A program made the position numbers and the translations under genes. A stretch of 64,000 bases of DNA from Methanocella_A sp963769045. Its GTDB lineage: Archaea; Halobacteriota; Methanocellia; Methanocellales; Methanocellaceae. The stretch covers positions 186,001 through 250,000 of the forward strand of contig CAVYKK010000009.1 of assembly GCA_963769045.1 (NCBI GenBank). The letters are read 5' to 3'. Position 1 is the first letter of the stretch, and each line of letters starts with the position of its first letter. A model generated the notes under the pieces. That model worked only from the letters and a program-made list of their open reading frames with translations. It made no database searches and had not been told where the DNA came from. Of this stretch, positions 26,070-34,799 are shown one piece after another.

Positions 26070-28762
26070 CTATGATGCCGGCCGGGCAATGGCCTTCCGC
26101 AGCTCGACGATGACGAATACCGGCACAGTCAAGACAAGTATTAGACCCCAGTCATACATCGTCAGCGGCACGGCGCCGAACAGGGCCCGGGTGAACGGTA
26201 TGTATATGATGGCAGCCAGTAGCACGAAGGAGATAATGATAGCCAGCCAGGCGTAGATATTATTGAACGTTGCCGCCTTGAATGCCGTCTGCTCCCCGGC
26301 TTTGCAATTGATCACGTTCCACATCTGGAAGACAACCAGCGCAGCGAAGGCCATGGTCCGGGCATAGTCGAGGCCGGAGGGCAACATCACGTAAAAGATG
26401 CCCAGCGTGCCGATGCCGATGATGCCGCCGATCAATGCCATGTCCAGGAGCATCCACCGGTTGATGATCCCTTCGCTGCGCCTGCGGGGTTTCCGCTTCA
26501 TCAGGCCCCGGTCGGGCGGGTCCATGCCCAGTGCCAGCGAGGGCAGGCTGTCGGTGATCAGGTTCACCCAGAGGATCTGGATGGCGATCAGCGGCAGCGG
26601 CAGGTTGAGCAGGATGCCGAAGAAGACGGCAAGTACTTCGCCGATGTTGCCCGAGAACAGGAACTTGATTGCCTTGCGGACGTTGTCGTAGATGTTCCGC
26701 CCCTCCTCGACGGCATGGACGATCGTGGCAAAATTGTCGTCCGCCAGCACCATGTCCGAGGCCTGGCGCGCCACGTCGGTACCGTTCATCCCCATGGAGA
26801 CGCCGATATCCGCGCTCTTGAGCGCAGGGGCGTCGTTGACGCCGTCGCCGGTCATCGCTACGACGTGGTCTTTCCTCTGCAGCGCTTTCACGATACGCAG
26901 CTTCTGCTCCGGCGAAGCCCTCGCGTAGACGCGGATTTTTTCGACTTGCTTTTCCAGCTGCTCGTCTGTCATCGCGTTCAATTCGGAGCCGGAGACTACC
27001 TCGTCGCTCTCCCTGACAATGCCGACGTCTCGGGCGATGCTCAAAGCCGTCGGCGCCTGGTCGCCGGTGATCATGACGACCACTATGCCTGCACTATGAC
27101 AGCGGGCGACTGACTCCCGGGCTTCCGGCCGCGGCGGGTCGATCATCCCGGTCAGCCCCAGGAAGGTCAGCCCCGATCCCATGTCGCTTACGTTCCCCGG
27201 AAGGGGGCTGCCGGCAGGCTTTCCTGCAAAGGCGAGTACGCGCATGCCCTGCCCGGCCATGACTTCGTTTTCGTGAAGGAAACGGGCCTTTGTCGCCTCA
27301 TCCAGCGGTGTCACGCTATCCCCGGCCCGTATATGTGAGCACCGGCCGAGGACGACCTCCGGCGCGCCCTTGGCGCAGACGATGCCACCGTCGCTGCAAG
27401 CGTTCACCGTAAGCATAAACCGCGTCTCTGCGCTGAAAGGCACCTCGAACTGGCGGGGGCAGCTGTCCTCGGCCAGTACCTTATACATGCCAGCCTTCGC
27501 CCCTGCCACCAGCAGGGCTACTTCTGTCGAGTCCCCGGTGATGATCAGCTTTTCCCCCAGCTTCTCATAGGTGGCGTTGTTGCAGAGCACACCGGCCCGT
27601 AAAAGTTGTCCTAATCCAGCGTCGCTTTCAGCGCCTGTCTTCTGCCCGGCAATCATGAAGTTGCCATTATCATCGTAGCCCGTGCCCGTGACTTCATAAG
27701 TGCCGGCAGGCGTCACGATGCAGCGGACGACGATGACGTTCTGGGTCAGCGTGCCCGTCTTGTCCGAGCATATTACGTCCGTGCTGCCCAGCGTCTCCAC
27801 CGCGGCAAGCTTGCGCACGATCGCCTTCCGCCCCGCCATCCGCTGGACACCCAGCGCGAAAATGATGGTGATAGTCGCCGGCAGGCCTTCCGGGATAGCC
27901 GCGACGGCCAGGCTGACCGCCACAAGGAACATGTCGAACAGCGCCTTACCCTCGGCGATGCCGGCGATGAATATGACGGCGCAAGCGATTATGGCGACGA
28001 CGCCAAAGACGATGCTGGCCTTATTAATGCTGATCTGTACGGGGGTCTCGCGCTTGACCCCTGACTCGACCAGACCGGCAATCCGGCCTATCTCAGTGTC
28101 CATGCCGGTCAGTACGACCAGGGCCCTGCAACGGCCGTCCACCGCTGTCGTTGCAGCGAAGATCATGTTTTCCATATCGCCGATGGCAATATTTTCAGGT
28201 AGCGTCCCGGGAGACTTTGAGCTTGCTTCCGACTCCCCGGTCAGTGCCGACTCATCGACCGCCATCTGGGCAGACCATATAATCCGGGCATCCGCTGGAA
28301 CGCGATCGCCTGCCTCGAGCTCGATTATGTCTCCCGGTACCAGTTCCGCAGCCTTCACCTTGACCCGATGCCCGTCACGCAGGGCGTAGGCTTCCCGGAC
28401 CTGGTATCGCTGCAGCGACTCCAGCGACTGCTCCGCCTGGTACTCCTGATAGGTGCCAAGTACCGCGTTGAGCACGACAATGGCTGCGATGATGCCTGCA
28501 TCCACCATCTCTCCGATAAGCAGGGAGATCAGTGTAGCCGCTATGAGAATGTATATTAAAAAATTGTTGAACTGGGCCAGGAAGATCGACAGGATCGAGC
28601 GAGGCGGCTTGCTTGCCAGCTCGTTAGGCCCCTTTTCCGCAAGACGCCTGGCCGCTTCCCCGGCACTCAGCCCTTTTTCGCCCGACCCGAGAATGCGGTA
28701 AGCTTCTTTTAACTCGATCGCATGCCAGGGACGATCGGGCGCCAGGGTCCTGTCCCCCTCAT
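26070..28762 (-). CDS. P-type cation (Ca2+-type) ATPase, start region probably frame-broken
   Basis: From 28508 downward the frame is intact: MAVDESALTGES, PEGLPATITIIFALGVQRMAG, the phosphorylation site CSDKTGTLTQN, MTGDGVNDAPALKSADIGVSMG and six C-terminal membrane helices, as in PMR1/SERCA-type pumps. The same frame continues upstream without start codon to a stop at 28764 and encodes the normal N-terminus PWHAIELKEAYRILGSGEKGLSA. An ATG at 28762 overlaps the uspA stop (ATGA) but is one frame off; one more G in the GGGGG run after it would join them. It exports or sequesters cations. Confidence 0.85.
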
Positions 28763-29199
28763 TTTTCCCTTACCAGCAGCACCGGGCAGCGGGCGTGGTG
28801 GGAGACTTTACCGGATACGCTTCCCAGCAGCACGCGTTCGACTGCCGACATGCCTACCGTACCCATGACAATGAGGTCGGCGTGCTCGTCGTCGGCCACT
28901 TTGAGGATGGTCGCCGCAGGCGAGCCGCGGGAGACAATCTCATTCGACGGCACTCCCGCCTCGTCACACAGCGCCTTGACGGCTGCCGTAGCCTTGAGGC
29001 CGGACTTCTCCATCTGGGAGACCTCGTCAGCGTAGTGGATGCCTGAATGGAACGCGAGATCGGTATCCATCACGTACACTACGATCACGCTTGCCCCGAT
29101 GCTTTTCGCCAGGTAGACCGCATGCCGTCCTGCCAGGAGCGCGTAGCTCGAGCCGTCCGTCGGGACCATTATCTTCGAGTATTTTACAGTTTCAGACAT
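28759..29199 (-). CDS. universal stress protein (UspA family)
   Basis: 146 residues from ATG 29199 (MSETVKYSKIMVPTDGSS), overlapping or abutting argB upstream. The ATP-binding Usp motif is complete: VMGTVGMSAVERVLLGSVSGKVSHHARCPVLLV (G-2x-G-9x-G-S). Such proteins bind ATP and help survival under stress. Its stop codon overlaps the likely start of the P-ATPase gene (ATGA), so argB, uspA and the pump may form one transcript. Confidence 0.9.
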   Translation of the reverse strand: MSETVKYSKIMVPTDGSSYALLAGRHAVYLAKSIGASVIVVYVMDTDLAFHSGIHYADEVSQMEKSGLKATAAVKALCDEAGVPSNEIVSRGSPAATILKVADDEHADLIVMGTVGMSAVERVLLGSVSGKVSHHARCPVLLVREK

Positions 29200-29204
29200 C
29201 GTCC

Positions 29205-30083
29205 TCACTCCATTGTCAGCGATGTGCCAACGCCTCTGTCGGTCAGCAGCTCCCTCAGCAGTGCGTGGGGCAAATTACCATTGATGATATGGACGCTCTC
29301 GGTACCTGCTTTCAGCACCCCGATGCTGGACAGTATCTTCGGTATCATGCCTCTTGAGATAATACCCGTCCGGATCAGTTCCATGCATTCCGCCTCGGTC
29401 AGGTGTGCAATCAGCGATTTTTTATCCGAAGGGTCCATCATGACGCCATCGACATCCGTCAGCGAGACCAGGCTCTTCGCCTTCAATGCAGCCGCTATGT
29501 CGCCGGCGGCGGTGTCCGCGTTCAGGTTGAGGCACCTGCCCTCACGGTCATAGCCGATTGGGGATACGACGGGGATATACCCTTTAGCTAGCAGATCATG
29601 CAGTATCGCAGGGTCGACTTTCTCCACTTCGCCTACCCGGCCATAGTCGACCATTTCCTCGCGGCCGTCGACCATGACTTTTTCAGGAGGCTTTTTCCTG
29701 GCCAGGATGAGGTTCCCGTCGTTGCCCAGCAGGCCGACGCCTCTGCCGCCGTGGCTGGAGATGAGGCTGACGATGTCGGGGTTCACGTTGCCGACGAGCA
29801 CCATGCGTACGACCTCCAGTGTTGCGTCATCCGTAACTCTCAGGCCCGCGACGAAACGCGGGTTCATCCCTGTCCGCTTCATCATCGCATCGATCTCCGG
29901 GCCGCCGCCGTGTACGATCACCGGCTTCGCCCCCAGGTTACGAAGTTTCACTATGTCCTCAACGATACCGCTTCTCGCCGCCGGGTCCACCATCGCATGG
30001 CCGCCGACCTTTACGACAATGATCGCTCCACAGATGGCCCTGGCCAGGGGCGTATCCTCAAGTACGAGGTCTGTATGTTCCAT
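29205..30083 (-). CDS. argB: acetylglutamate kinase
   Basis: 292 residues from ATG 30083 (MEHTDLVLED). It catalyses the second step of arginine synthesis, phosphorylating N-acetylglutamate. Seen are VVKVGGHAM, VIVHGGGPEIDAMMKRTG, the N-acetylglutamate-binding RFVAGLRVTDD, LNLNADTAAGDIAAAL and SLTDVDGVM. C-terminal segment RGMIPKI is also canonical. The 9 extra codons up to 30110 have no ribosome site. No other arg genes are adjacent. Confidence 0.95.
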   Translation of the reverse strand: MEHTDLVLEDTPLARAICGAIIVVKVGGHAMVDPAARSGIVEDIVKLRNLGAKPVIVHGGGPEIDAMMKRTGMNPRFVAGLRVTDDATLEVVRMVLVGNVNPDIVSLISSHGGRGVGLLGNDGNLILARKKPPEKVMVDGREEMVDYGRVGEVEKVDPAILHDLLAKGYIPVVSPIGYDREGRCLNLNADTAAGDIAAALKAKSLVSLTDVDGVMMDPSDKKSLIAHLTEAECMELIRTGIISRGMIPKILSSIGVLKAGTESVHIINGNLPHALLRELLTDRGVGTSLTME

Positions 30084-30361
30084 TCTGGAAAACACCAACC
30101 ATAATAACAATCGCCAGCGAAATAAATGTTGGCATCCGGGGAATACGGCGCCTCAATCCTGTGGGCCCGGGGCATTATCTGTGTAGTCGCGACTGATGCT
30201 GCCGATCTGGAAACGGTGGGAGGACGAAGCTGGGAGCCATAAAAGGCCCTCTGCCTAAAAAGGCCACTGGCCGCCCATGTTTATAATCTCTTTTTCGCCA
30301 TCCCGGCGCCAAGATTAATAAGCTGCGAGGGCTAAATAATATTAGCGCGGGAGATAAACGG
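30084..30361. other. GC-rich intergenic region between argB and trxB
   Basis: Divergent promoter region. A TATA-like GCTAAATAATATTAG at about 30331-30345 and GGGAG at 30350-30354 serve trxB. The middle (about 30150-30290) is unusually GC-rich for a promoter region and on the minus strand is preceded by GAGATTATAAAC, so a short non-coding RNA is possible. No open frame is convincing. Confidence 0.4.
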
Positions 30362-31288
30362 ATGACAGACATGATTTATGACGTCGCTATTATCGGGGCC
30401 GGGCCGGCAGGCATGACCGCAGGGCTTTACTGCGGCCGGGCCAACCTGACGACCATCATCTTCGGCAACATCTTCGATTCACAGCTTGCCAAGGCGGGGG
30501 ACGTGGAGAACTACCCGGGCTTCGAATCAATCCAGGGGATCGAGCTGGTCGAGAAATTTAACAAGCAGCTCGGCAAGTACAACGTCATGCACGTGCCTTC
30601 TTACATCAGCAGGATCACGAGAAACGACGTCTTCAGGCTCATTACTGAGAGCGGCGAGTTCGACGCCCGCAGTATCATCATCTCAACCGGCTCGAAGCAC
30701 CGTGAGCTCAATATTCCCGGTGAAAAAGAGTTCAACTACAAGGGCGTGTCCTATTGCGCGGTGTGCGACGGCTCGTTCTATAAAGGCAAGCGCGTGGTGC
30801 TCATCGGGCACGGCGACCAGGCCGCCAAGTCGGCGCTTTATCTTGCCGGCCTCTGCAAGGAAGTGGTTATCCTCAGCAATCTCCCCGAGATCGAGACCAC
30901 GGCGTATAAGGACCAGATACTATCCCAGCCGAACATCAGGGAAATCTTTAACGTGAGAGTACTTGCGATCAAAGGCACGGAGAACGTGGAAGCGATCGAA
31001 TACACGGTCAAAGGCGAATCCACTGAGACGCTGAAGATCGACGGCATCTTCATCGAGGGCGGTACCCCGAACTCGGTGCTGGCGCGGGAGCTCGGCCTGG
31101 CGCTGGACGAGAGGAACAACGTCGCGGTCAACAGGCCGGACATGACCACTCAGGTCGAGGGCGTGTTCGCGGCCGGCGACGTGACAGGAGGCATCCACCA
31201 GATCTCCAAAGCCGTGGGTGAAGGAGCATGCGCGGCGGTCAGTGCGGCACTATACCTGAAGAAGAAAGCCCGGAAGTCCAGACCCTGA
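30362..31288 (+). CDS. trxB: thioredoxin-disulfide reductase
   Basis: 308 residues. FAD-binding VAIIGAGPAGMTAGLY, the redox-active disulfide in SYCAVCDGSFYKG (CxxC), a second dinucleotide site VVLIGHGDQAAKSAL, and the C-terminal FAVD-like VFAAGDVTGGIHQISKAVGEG. The second site has GHGDQA rather than the usual GGGDSA, and the following helix lacks the HRRxxxR NADPH motif (VVILSNLPE instead), so the electron donor may be F420H2 or another carrier, as in methanogen enzymes; that is an inference. Good ribosome site GGGAG. Confidence 0.9.
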   Translation: MTDMIYDVAIIGAGPAGMTAGLYCGRANLTTIIFGNIFDSQLAKAGDVENYPGFESIQGIELVEKFNKQLGKYNVMHVPSYISRITRNDVFRLITESGEFDARSIIISTGSKHRELNIPGEKEFNYKGVSYCAVCDGSFYKGKRVVLIGHGDQAAKSALYLAGLCKEVVILSNLPEIETTAYKDQILSQPNIREIFNVRVLAIKGTENVEAIEYTVKGESTETLKIDGIFIEGGTPNSVLARELGLALDERNNVAVNRPDMTTQVEGVFAAGDVTGGIHQISKAVGEGACAAVSAALYLKKKARKSRP

Positions 31289-31413
31289 GCATAATTACTT
31301 TTTTATGTTTTTTCGTGTCGTCCGGCATCACCCCAACGCCCGCCACATTACGGACACTAATCCGGCCTGACCGGTAGCCGCTCGTTAAGCATGTCCTGAC
31401 GATGTCCGTCAAT

Positions 31414-31680
31414 TTACAAATAGATGACTTTCCGGATGTATTTCGTCTTGACTTCGAATCCCGGACCATACTTCTTTACGTACTCGCGTTCCGGGTCAGT
31501 CAGCATCTTAATGGCCTGATCTTCGGCATCGTCCTCGCTGTTTGCCTTTACCTTAAAAACCAGGTCTTCAGAGATATTGCCATAGAAGATGTGATCGGGT
31601 TTAACGAAGGTGATCTGACCGGTCCGCTTATCGGGCGATACGGTGAAACATACCTCGTAAAAACTTTCATCCGCGGGCAT
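31414..31680 (-). CDS. hypothetical protein, paralog of the gene at 31744
   Basis: 88 residues from ATG 31680 (MPADESFYEVCFTVSPDK). The pattern 'beta strand - Glu-Asp-Ala - helix - MLTDPEREYVKKYGPGFE' is like its neighbour at 31744 (QAKNRRDASKRVESIMKDP...YKYG), suggesting a tandem pair from one ancestor. The domain may resemble ribosomal L20A/LX-like alpha-beta proteins, but I cannot confirm. TATA-like TTATAGTTATA about 28 bases upstream suggests leaderless translation. Confidence 0.6.
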   Translation of the reverse strand: MPADESFYEVCFTVSPDKRTGQITFVKPDHIFYGNISEDLVFKVKANSEDDAEDQAIKMLTDPEREYVKKYGPGFEVKTKYIRKVIYL

Positions 31681-31743
31681 GATAGTAATATCAGTCGTAT
31701 AACTATAAGAGTGTGCAGGCACGGTTCTGACAGAAAAAAGGGC

Positions 31744-31965
31744 CTAATTGACCGGCTCGATTTCCGAGATGAATCGCTCTTCGCAATGCCCGTACTTGTA
31801 TAATACGCCTTGCGGCGAGGGATCCTTCATGATGCTTTCGACCCGTTTGGAGGCATCGCGCCGGTTTTTCGCCTGGATGATGAATACTTCGACGAAGGGG
31901 TCTCTGTTGATCTTGTTCCCTCTGATCCTTACCTTATACTCGTGTAATTTTACTTCTTCTTCCAT
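31744..31965 (-). CDS. hypothetical small protein, possibly LX/L20A-like
   Basis: 73 residues, MEEEVKLHEYKVRIRGNKIN followed by DPFVEVFIIQAKNRRDASKRVESIMKD. The strand-helix layout with basic residues (KNRRDASKRVES) is reminiscent of small archaeal ribosome-associated proteins, and it lies next to rps17e in the same direction, but no specific family motif is certain. Ribosome site AAGGTCA upstream. Confidence 0.55.
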   Translation of the reverse strand: MEEEVKLHEYKVRIRGNKINRDPFVEVFIIQAKNRRDASKRVESIMKDPSPQGVLYKYGHCEERFISEIEPVN

Positions 31966-32029
31966 GATTGACCTTAAATTAACACTTTTGAAAGCGGCAA
32001 AGGGCGATGATCCGCCTGCCCGCTTTTAC

Positions 32030-32230
32030 TTAATATCTCTTGCTGCCCTTGGACGTCATTCTCGCCGTAACGTACCCGGCAATGTGGTTCCTGACATTCT
32101 TGGTCTGGATTTTTGCGAGCCGCGAGACCTTGGCCTTGTTCTCCTCGAAGTCAGTGCTGAACTCGTTCGGGTACTGCCTTAACAGGGTGTCTGCGGTGCT
32201 CTTGATATATGTCTGTCTTATGTTTCCCAT
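32030..32230 (-). CDS. rps17e: 30S ribosomal protein S17e
   Basis: 66 residues, the archaeal length. MGNIRQTYIKSTADTLLRQY and the C-terminal QTKNVRNHIAGYVTARM match S17e, an archaeal/eukaryotic-specific small-subunit protein. Strong ribosome site GGAAGGAG seven bases before ATG. The two small genes that follow could be co-transcribed. Confidence 0.95.
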   Translation of the reverse strand: MGNIRQTYIKSTADTLLRQYPNEFSTDFEENKAKVSRLAKIQTKNVRNHIAGYVTARMTSKGSKRY

Positions 32231-32603
32231 AATAATCTCCTTCCCATCTATCCAAGATGGCTTAATCTGGCCATAATGGCCATCGCTAAAGCGTTTTCAG
32301 CTTATATATATGTGCCGCTCCTTTAATATCCCAAATTTCACGAACATGAAAAAGAGCTAATAAATTTGCCAGACAATGTTAATAGGACGTTAAACTATAA
32401 GAGTGTGTGCATTAAAGCCGTCTCGATTGAGCCCGGGTCGAATAGAGTCTGTGCGGAGGCGATAGCCCGCAGGCAGTTGCGCTGACCATGATACGGGCAG
32501 GCGATTTACTGCCGGCATGCTTTCCCGTCAGATTAAAGTTCATCTTACCGTTTGTTTTTATCCCGTAATAGATTGAAATACTCCGCGGAGAAATCCTGAT
32601 ATA
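32231..32603. other. intergenic region between rps17e and the 62-residue gene
   Basis: Divergent promoters: a TATA-like CTTATATATATG near 32300 on either strand. From about 32410 to 32530 lies a GC-richer block (GCGGAGGCGATAGCCCGCAGGC and GGCAGGCGATTTACTGCC) able to form short hairpins, possibly an RNA leader or small RNA. No gene of known type is seen. Confidence 0.35.
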
Positions 32604-32792
32604 ATGAGTGACCAGGAAATCGCCGACCCGGAGATCGACGTCGGGACGCTGCTGGGCAACATCGAACGGATACGGGAGACGATCGTCAATGCGGCCCCGG
32701 GCCTGCAGTCGAACCACCACAATTACGTGCGCGTCTCTGCCATCGAGGGACTGGTCGAGAAAGCGATTAATTATGCTAAAAGTATGAAATGA
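32604..32792 (+). CDS. 62-residue hypothetical protein
   Basis: MSDQEIADPEIDVGTLLGNI continues as ERIRETIVNAAPGLQSNHHNYVRV and ends in AINYAKSMK. It is probably all-helical and acidic at the N-terminus. Codon use is normal for the genome and the frame is free of overlap with better candidates, so it is likely real. No family recognised. Confidence 0.5.
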   Translation: MSDQEIADPEIDVGTLLGNIERIRETIVNAAPGLQSNHHNYVRVSAIEGLVEKAINYAKSMK

Positions 32793-32877
32793 AAATTTTT
32801 ATCGATGACACCGATGTAAGCCGTCTTCACGCCGGACAATGGCATAGAAACGATAGGCTTAAGTAGTAAGACATATA

Positions 32878-32913
32878 TGTACAACCAGATACATGTTTGT
32901 ACATCTATGTACA
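32878..32913 (+). promoter_or_regulatory. three TGTACA boxes (TRP-box-like operators)
   Basis: TGTACA occurs at 32878-32883, 32898-32903 and 32908-32913, spaced 20 and 10 bases, that is on one face of the helix; a TACATGT lies between. TGTACA is the known TRP-box bound by the tryptophan repressor TrpY in Methanothermobacter. The gene 23 bases downstream looks like a tryptophan transporter, so tryptophan-dependent control is a reasonable inference. Confidence 0.6.
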
Positions 32914-32935
32914 ATTATCAATACTGGTGTTTGCT

Positions 32936-33697
32936 ATGAAGTCTAAAGATATCGTGATTGTAGGCGTGCTGCTCGGCATCGGCGCCATCGTCCGGCTGGT
33001 ATCGCTGGTGGTGCCTGGCGCCATCACGAGCAACCTCGTCATCGCCTTCTATGCGCTGGCTATCGCGCTCATCCTGCCCAGCTTTAAGGAAGCCCTGGGC
33101 ATCGGCCTGGTCGCCGGGATCATTTGTGCGCTGATCAGCCACTCCGTGTTCCCTCCCGCCAATCTAATCAGTGAGCCTGTCGGCGCACTGGTAGCGCTAG
33201 CCGTCATCTTAGGTGCGGAACGCTTCTCGAGAGACACAGGCAGGAAAGACAACATCATCGGCTATGTCCTCACTGCGATCAGTGCCCTGGTGCTCATCGT
33301 ATTCGGCGGCCTGATCGCATTCGCCGACCTGCTCAAGCTCAAGGTCGATATGTGGACAAACATGGACCCGATGCTTAAGATCGGCATCGGTCTCGCGTTC
33401 GTCATCCTGCTGCTCATCGGGCTGTACCTCATCCCGAACGTGCTTCGGAAGTACAAGGCCGGCGTCACTGCGTTGATAGCGACGCTCGCCAGCGGCTTCA
33501 CGTTCGCCGCCGTCGCCGCGTTCGTGATCGTACAGTTGCCGCAGTACCTGAACCAGGCCGCGCCCTCCCTCGCCAAAGGGGCCCCGCCCGTCGACGCGTT
33601 CATCCTCGGGCTGCTGCCGATTGTCATCGGCTGTGCAATCGTGAACTTCGTCATCGCGCAGGTACTTTACATACCGGCCAAAAAGGCCATGCGATAA
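32936..33697 (+). CDS. TrpP-like membrane transporter (ECF S-component type)
   Basis: 253 residues from ATG 32936. MKSKDIVIVGVLLGIGAIVR, GIGLVAGIICALISHSVFPPANLISEPVGALVAL recall Bacillus TrpP and other ECF-type substrate-binding membrane proteins in order and spacing, but this protein is longer, with about seven hydrophobic segments. Substrate tryptophan is inferred from similarity and from TGTACA boxes upstream. No ECF ATPase or T component lies nearby; such S components can use a shared module. It could also be another vitamin or amino-acid S component. Confidence 0.6.
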   Translation: MKSKDIVIVGVLLGIGAIVRLVSLVVPGAITSNLVIAFYALAIALILPSFKEALGIGLVAGIICALISHSVFPPANLISEPVGALVALAVILGAERFSRDTGRKDNIIGYVLTAISALVLIVFGGLIAFADLLKLKVDMWTNMDPMLKIGIGLAFVILLLIGLYLIPNVLRKYKAGVTALIATLASGFTFAAVAAFVIVQLPQYLNQAAPSLAKGAPPVDAFILGLLPIVIGCAIVNFVIAQVLYIPAKKAMR

Positions 33698-33785
33698 TCT
33701 CGAATCCACTATACTCTTTTTTTATTTTTTCCTTTTTAAGAATAAACTCAACCTGCACCAAACACTACGTTCACGAGGCCACAAA

Positions 33786-34042
33786 GTATAGTCATTCGTG
33801 AATCTTTTTTGTACAGGCTGGTGACCCTTTCAACACAAAGGCCACAATGGCCACAAAGGCCACAAGGTACATTTTATGAACAGGCAATGGCAGCCTTTTC
33901 TGTAACGGACTTCGTGTACATTGTGGCCATTGTGGCCTTTGTGTTGAAAGGGTCAGGTTCTCGAACAAAAAGTTACACGAAAAACTATACCCTTTGTTGT
34001 GTGCCGGCTGAGCGTACAAAAAGTTTCACGAATGACTATACA
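33786..34042. repeat. MITE-like nested inverted repeat, copy B
   Basis: Outer left arm GTATAGTCATTCGTGAATC plus TTTTTTGTAC (33786-33814) is inverted at 34013-34042 (GTACAAAAAGTTTCACGAAT...), with an extra partial right arm at about 33960-33989. Inner 9-nt-unit arms run from GGTGACCCTTTCAACAC (33821) to GTGTTGAAAGGGTCA (33955). The core is the reverse complement of that in copy A (20778-20980): both give GTACACGAAGTCC...TTACA...GGCTGCCATTGCC. Rest of the 475-base gap to the next gene is AT-rich promoter sequence. Confidence 0.8.
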
Positions 34043-34156
34043 CAACGGTTTTTATGACGTATACCAGCTATAATCGAGATAATTATATTAACTAACTGAA
34101 TAAAATATAAACCGGGCATAGATGCCACATTTACGGTAAAAACACGTTGAGTTACC

Positions 34157-34163
34157 GGAGGTG
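34157..34163 (+). promoter_or_regulatory. strong Shine-Dalgarno site of the Ubl-E2 gene
   Basis: GGAGGTG nine bases before ATG 34173. It excludes the overlapping GTG at 34161, which lies inside the site, as the start. The two downstream coding genes are translated by overlap. Confidence 0.7.
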
Positions 34164-34172
34164 AAAATCCGT

Positions 34173-34799
34173 ATGGAAGCACGACAGGAGCTGGTCACGA
34201 TCACCGTCGGGGGCCGGAAAGTAATGGTCCCGGGGCAGACGAGCACGACGGAGATCCGGACGATTGCCGGGCTGGATCGCGGGCATGTGCTCGCGCGGAC
34301 ATCCGACGGCGCGAACAGGGTGGTCAGCGGGAGCCTGCAGGTCAGGGAAGGCGAGGCGTTTGCCGTGGGGCGGTCGTTCACGAAAGGTTCGATGGACGAC
34401 ACGCGGCTGCTGGATGAGCTCGAGCGCCTCTCCCATTTTTTCGAGCTTGAGGCGGACGACCGCCTGAGCTGGGTGCTCATATACGGATACGGCCTGCCTG
34501 AAGGGTACAACAGGCAGCAGATCGATATTCTTTTCAATACCGCCGGGTTTCCATATATCCCGCCCGCAAGCATTTTCGGCGTTTACATGGAGCGCGGTCT
34601 GACCTATGCAGGCCGGCGATTACCGAACTACTACGAGGCGCTCACCCGGCGCATGTTCGGCCGGGAGTGGGCATGGTTCTGCACGGGGCATATGGCCTGG
34701 GACCCGTTAAAGGATGACCTCAAGACGTTTCTGGTCACGCTCGACCTGATGCTGGCCGACCCCCTTGGGGAGAGACTGGAGGACATCGCCGATGCCTGA
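34173..34799 (+). CDS. fusion of ubiquitin-like (multiubiquitin-type) and E2-like domains
   Basis: 208 residues. Residues about 6-68 (LVTITVGGRKVMVPGQT ... IAGLDRGHVLARTSDG ... VREGEAFAVG) have the strand pattern of the prokaryotic multiubiquitin beta-grasp domain. Residues about 75-208 (LIYGYGLPEGYNRQQIDILF, FPYIPPASIFGVY, GREWAWFCTGHMAWDPLKDDLKTFL) resemble the prokaryotic E2 family E, a UBC-like fold. The only cysteine of the protein is Cys170, in WFCTGH, near a conserved tryptophan pattern, a candidate thioester site. There is no Gly-Gly after the Ubl domain. Its stop overlaps the start of the JAB-E1 gene. Confidence 0.72.
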   Translation: MEARQELVTITVGGRKVMVPGQTSTTEIRTIAGLDRGHVLARTSDGANRVVSGSLQVREGEAFAVGRSFTKGSMDDTRLLDELERLSHFFELEADDRLSWVLIYGYGLPEGYNRQQIDILFNTAGFPYIPPASIFGVYMERGLTYAGRRLPNYYEALTRRMFGREWAWFCTGHMAWDPLKDDLKTFLVTLDLMLADPLGERLEDIADA

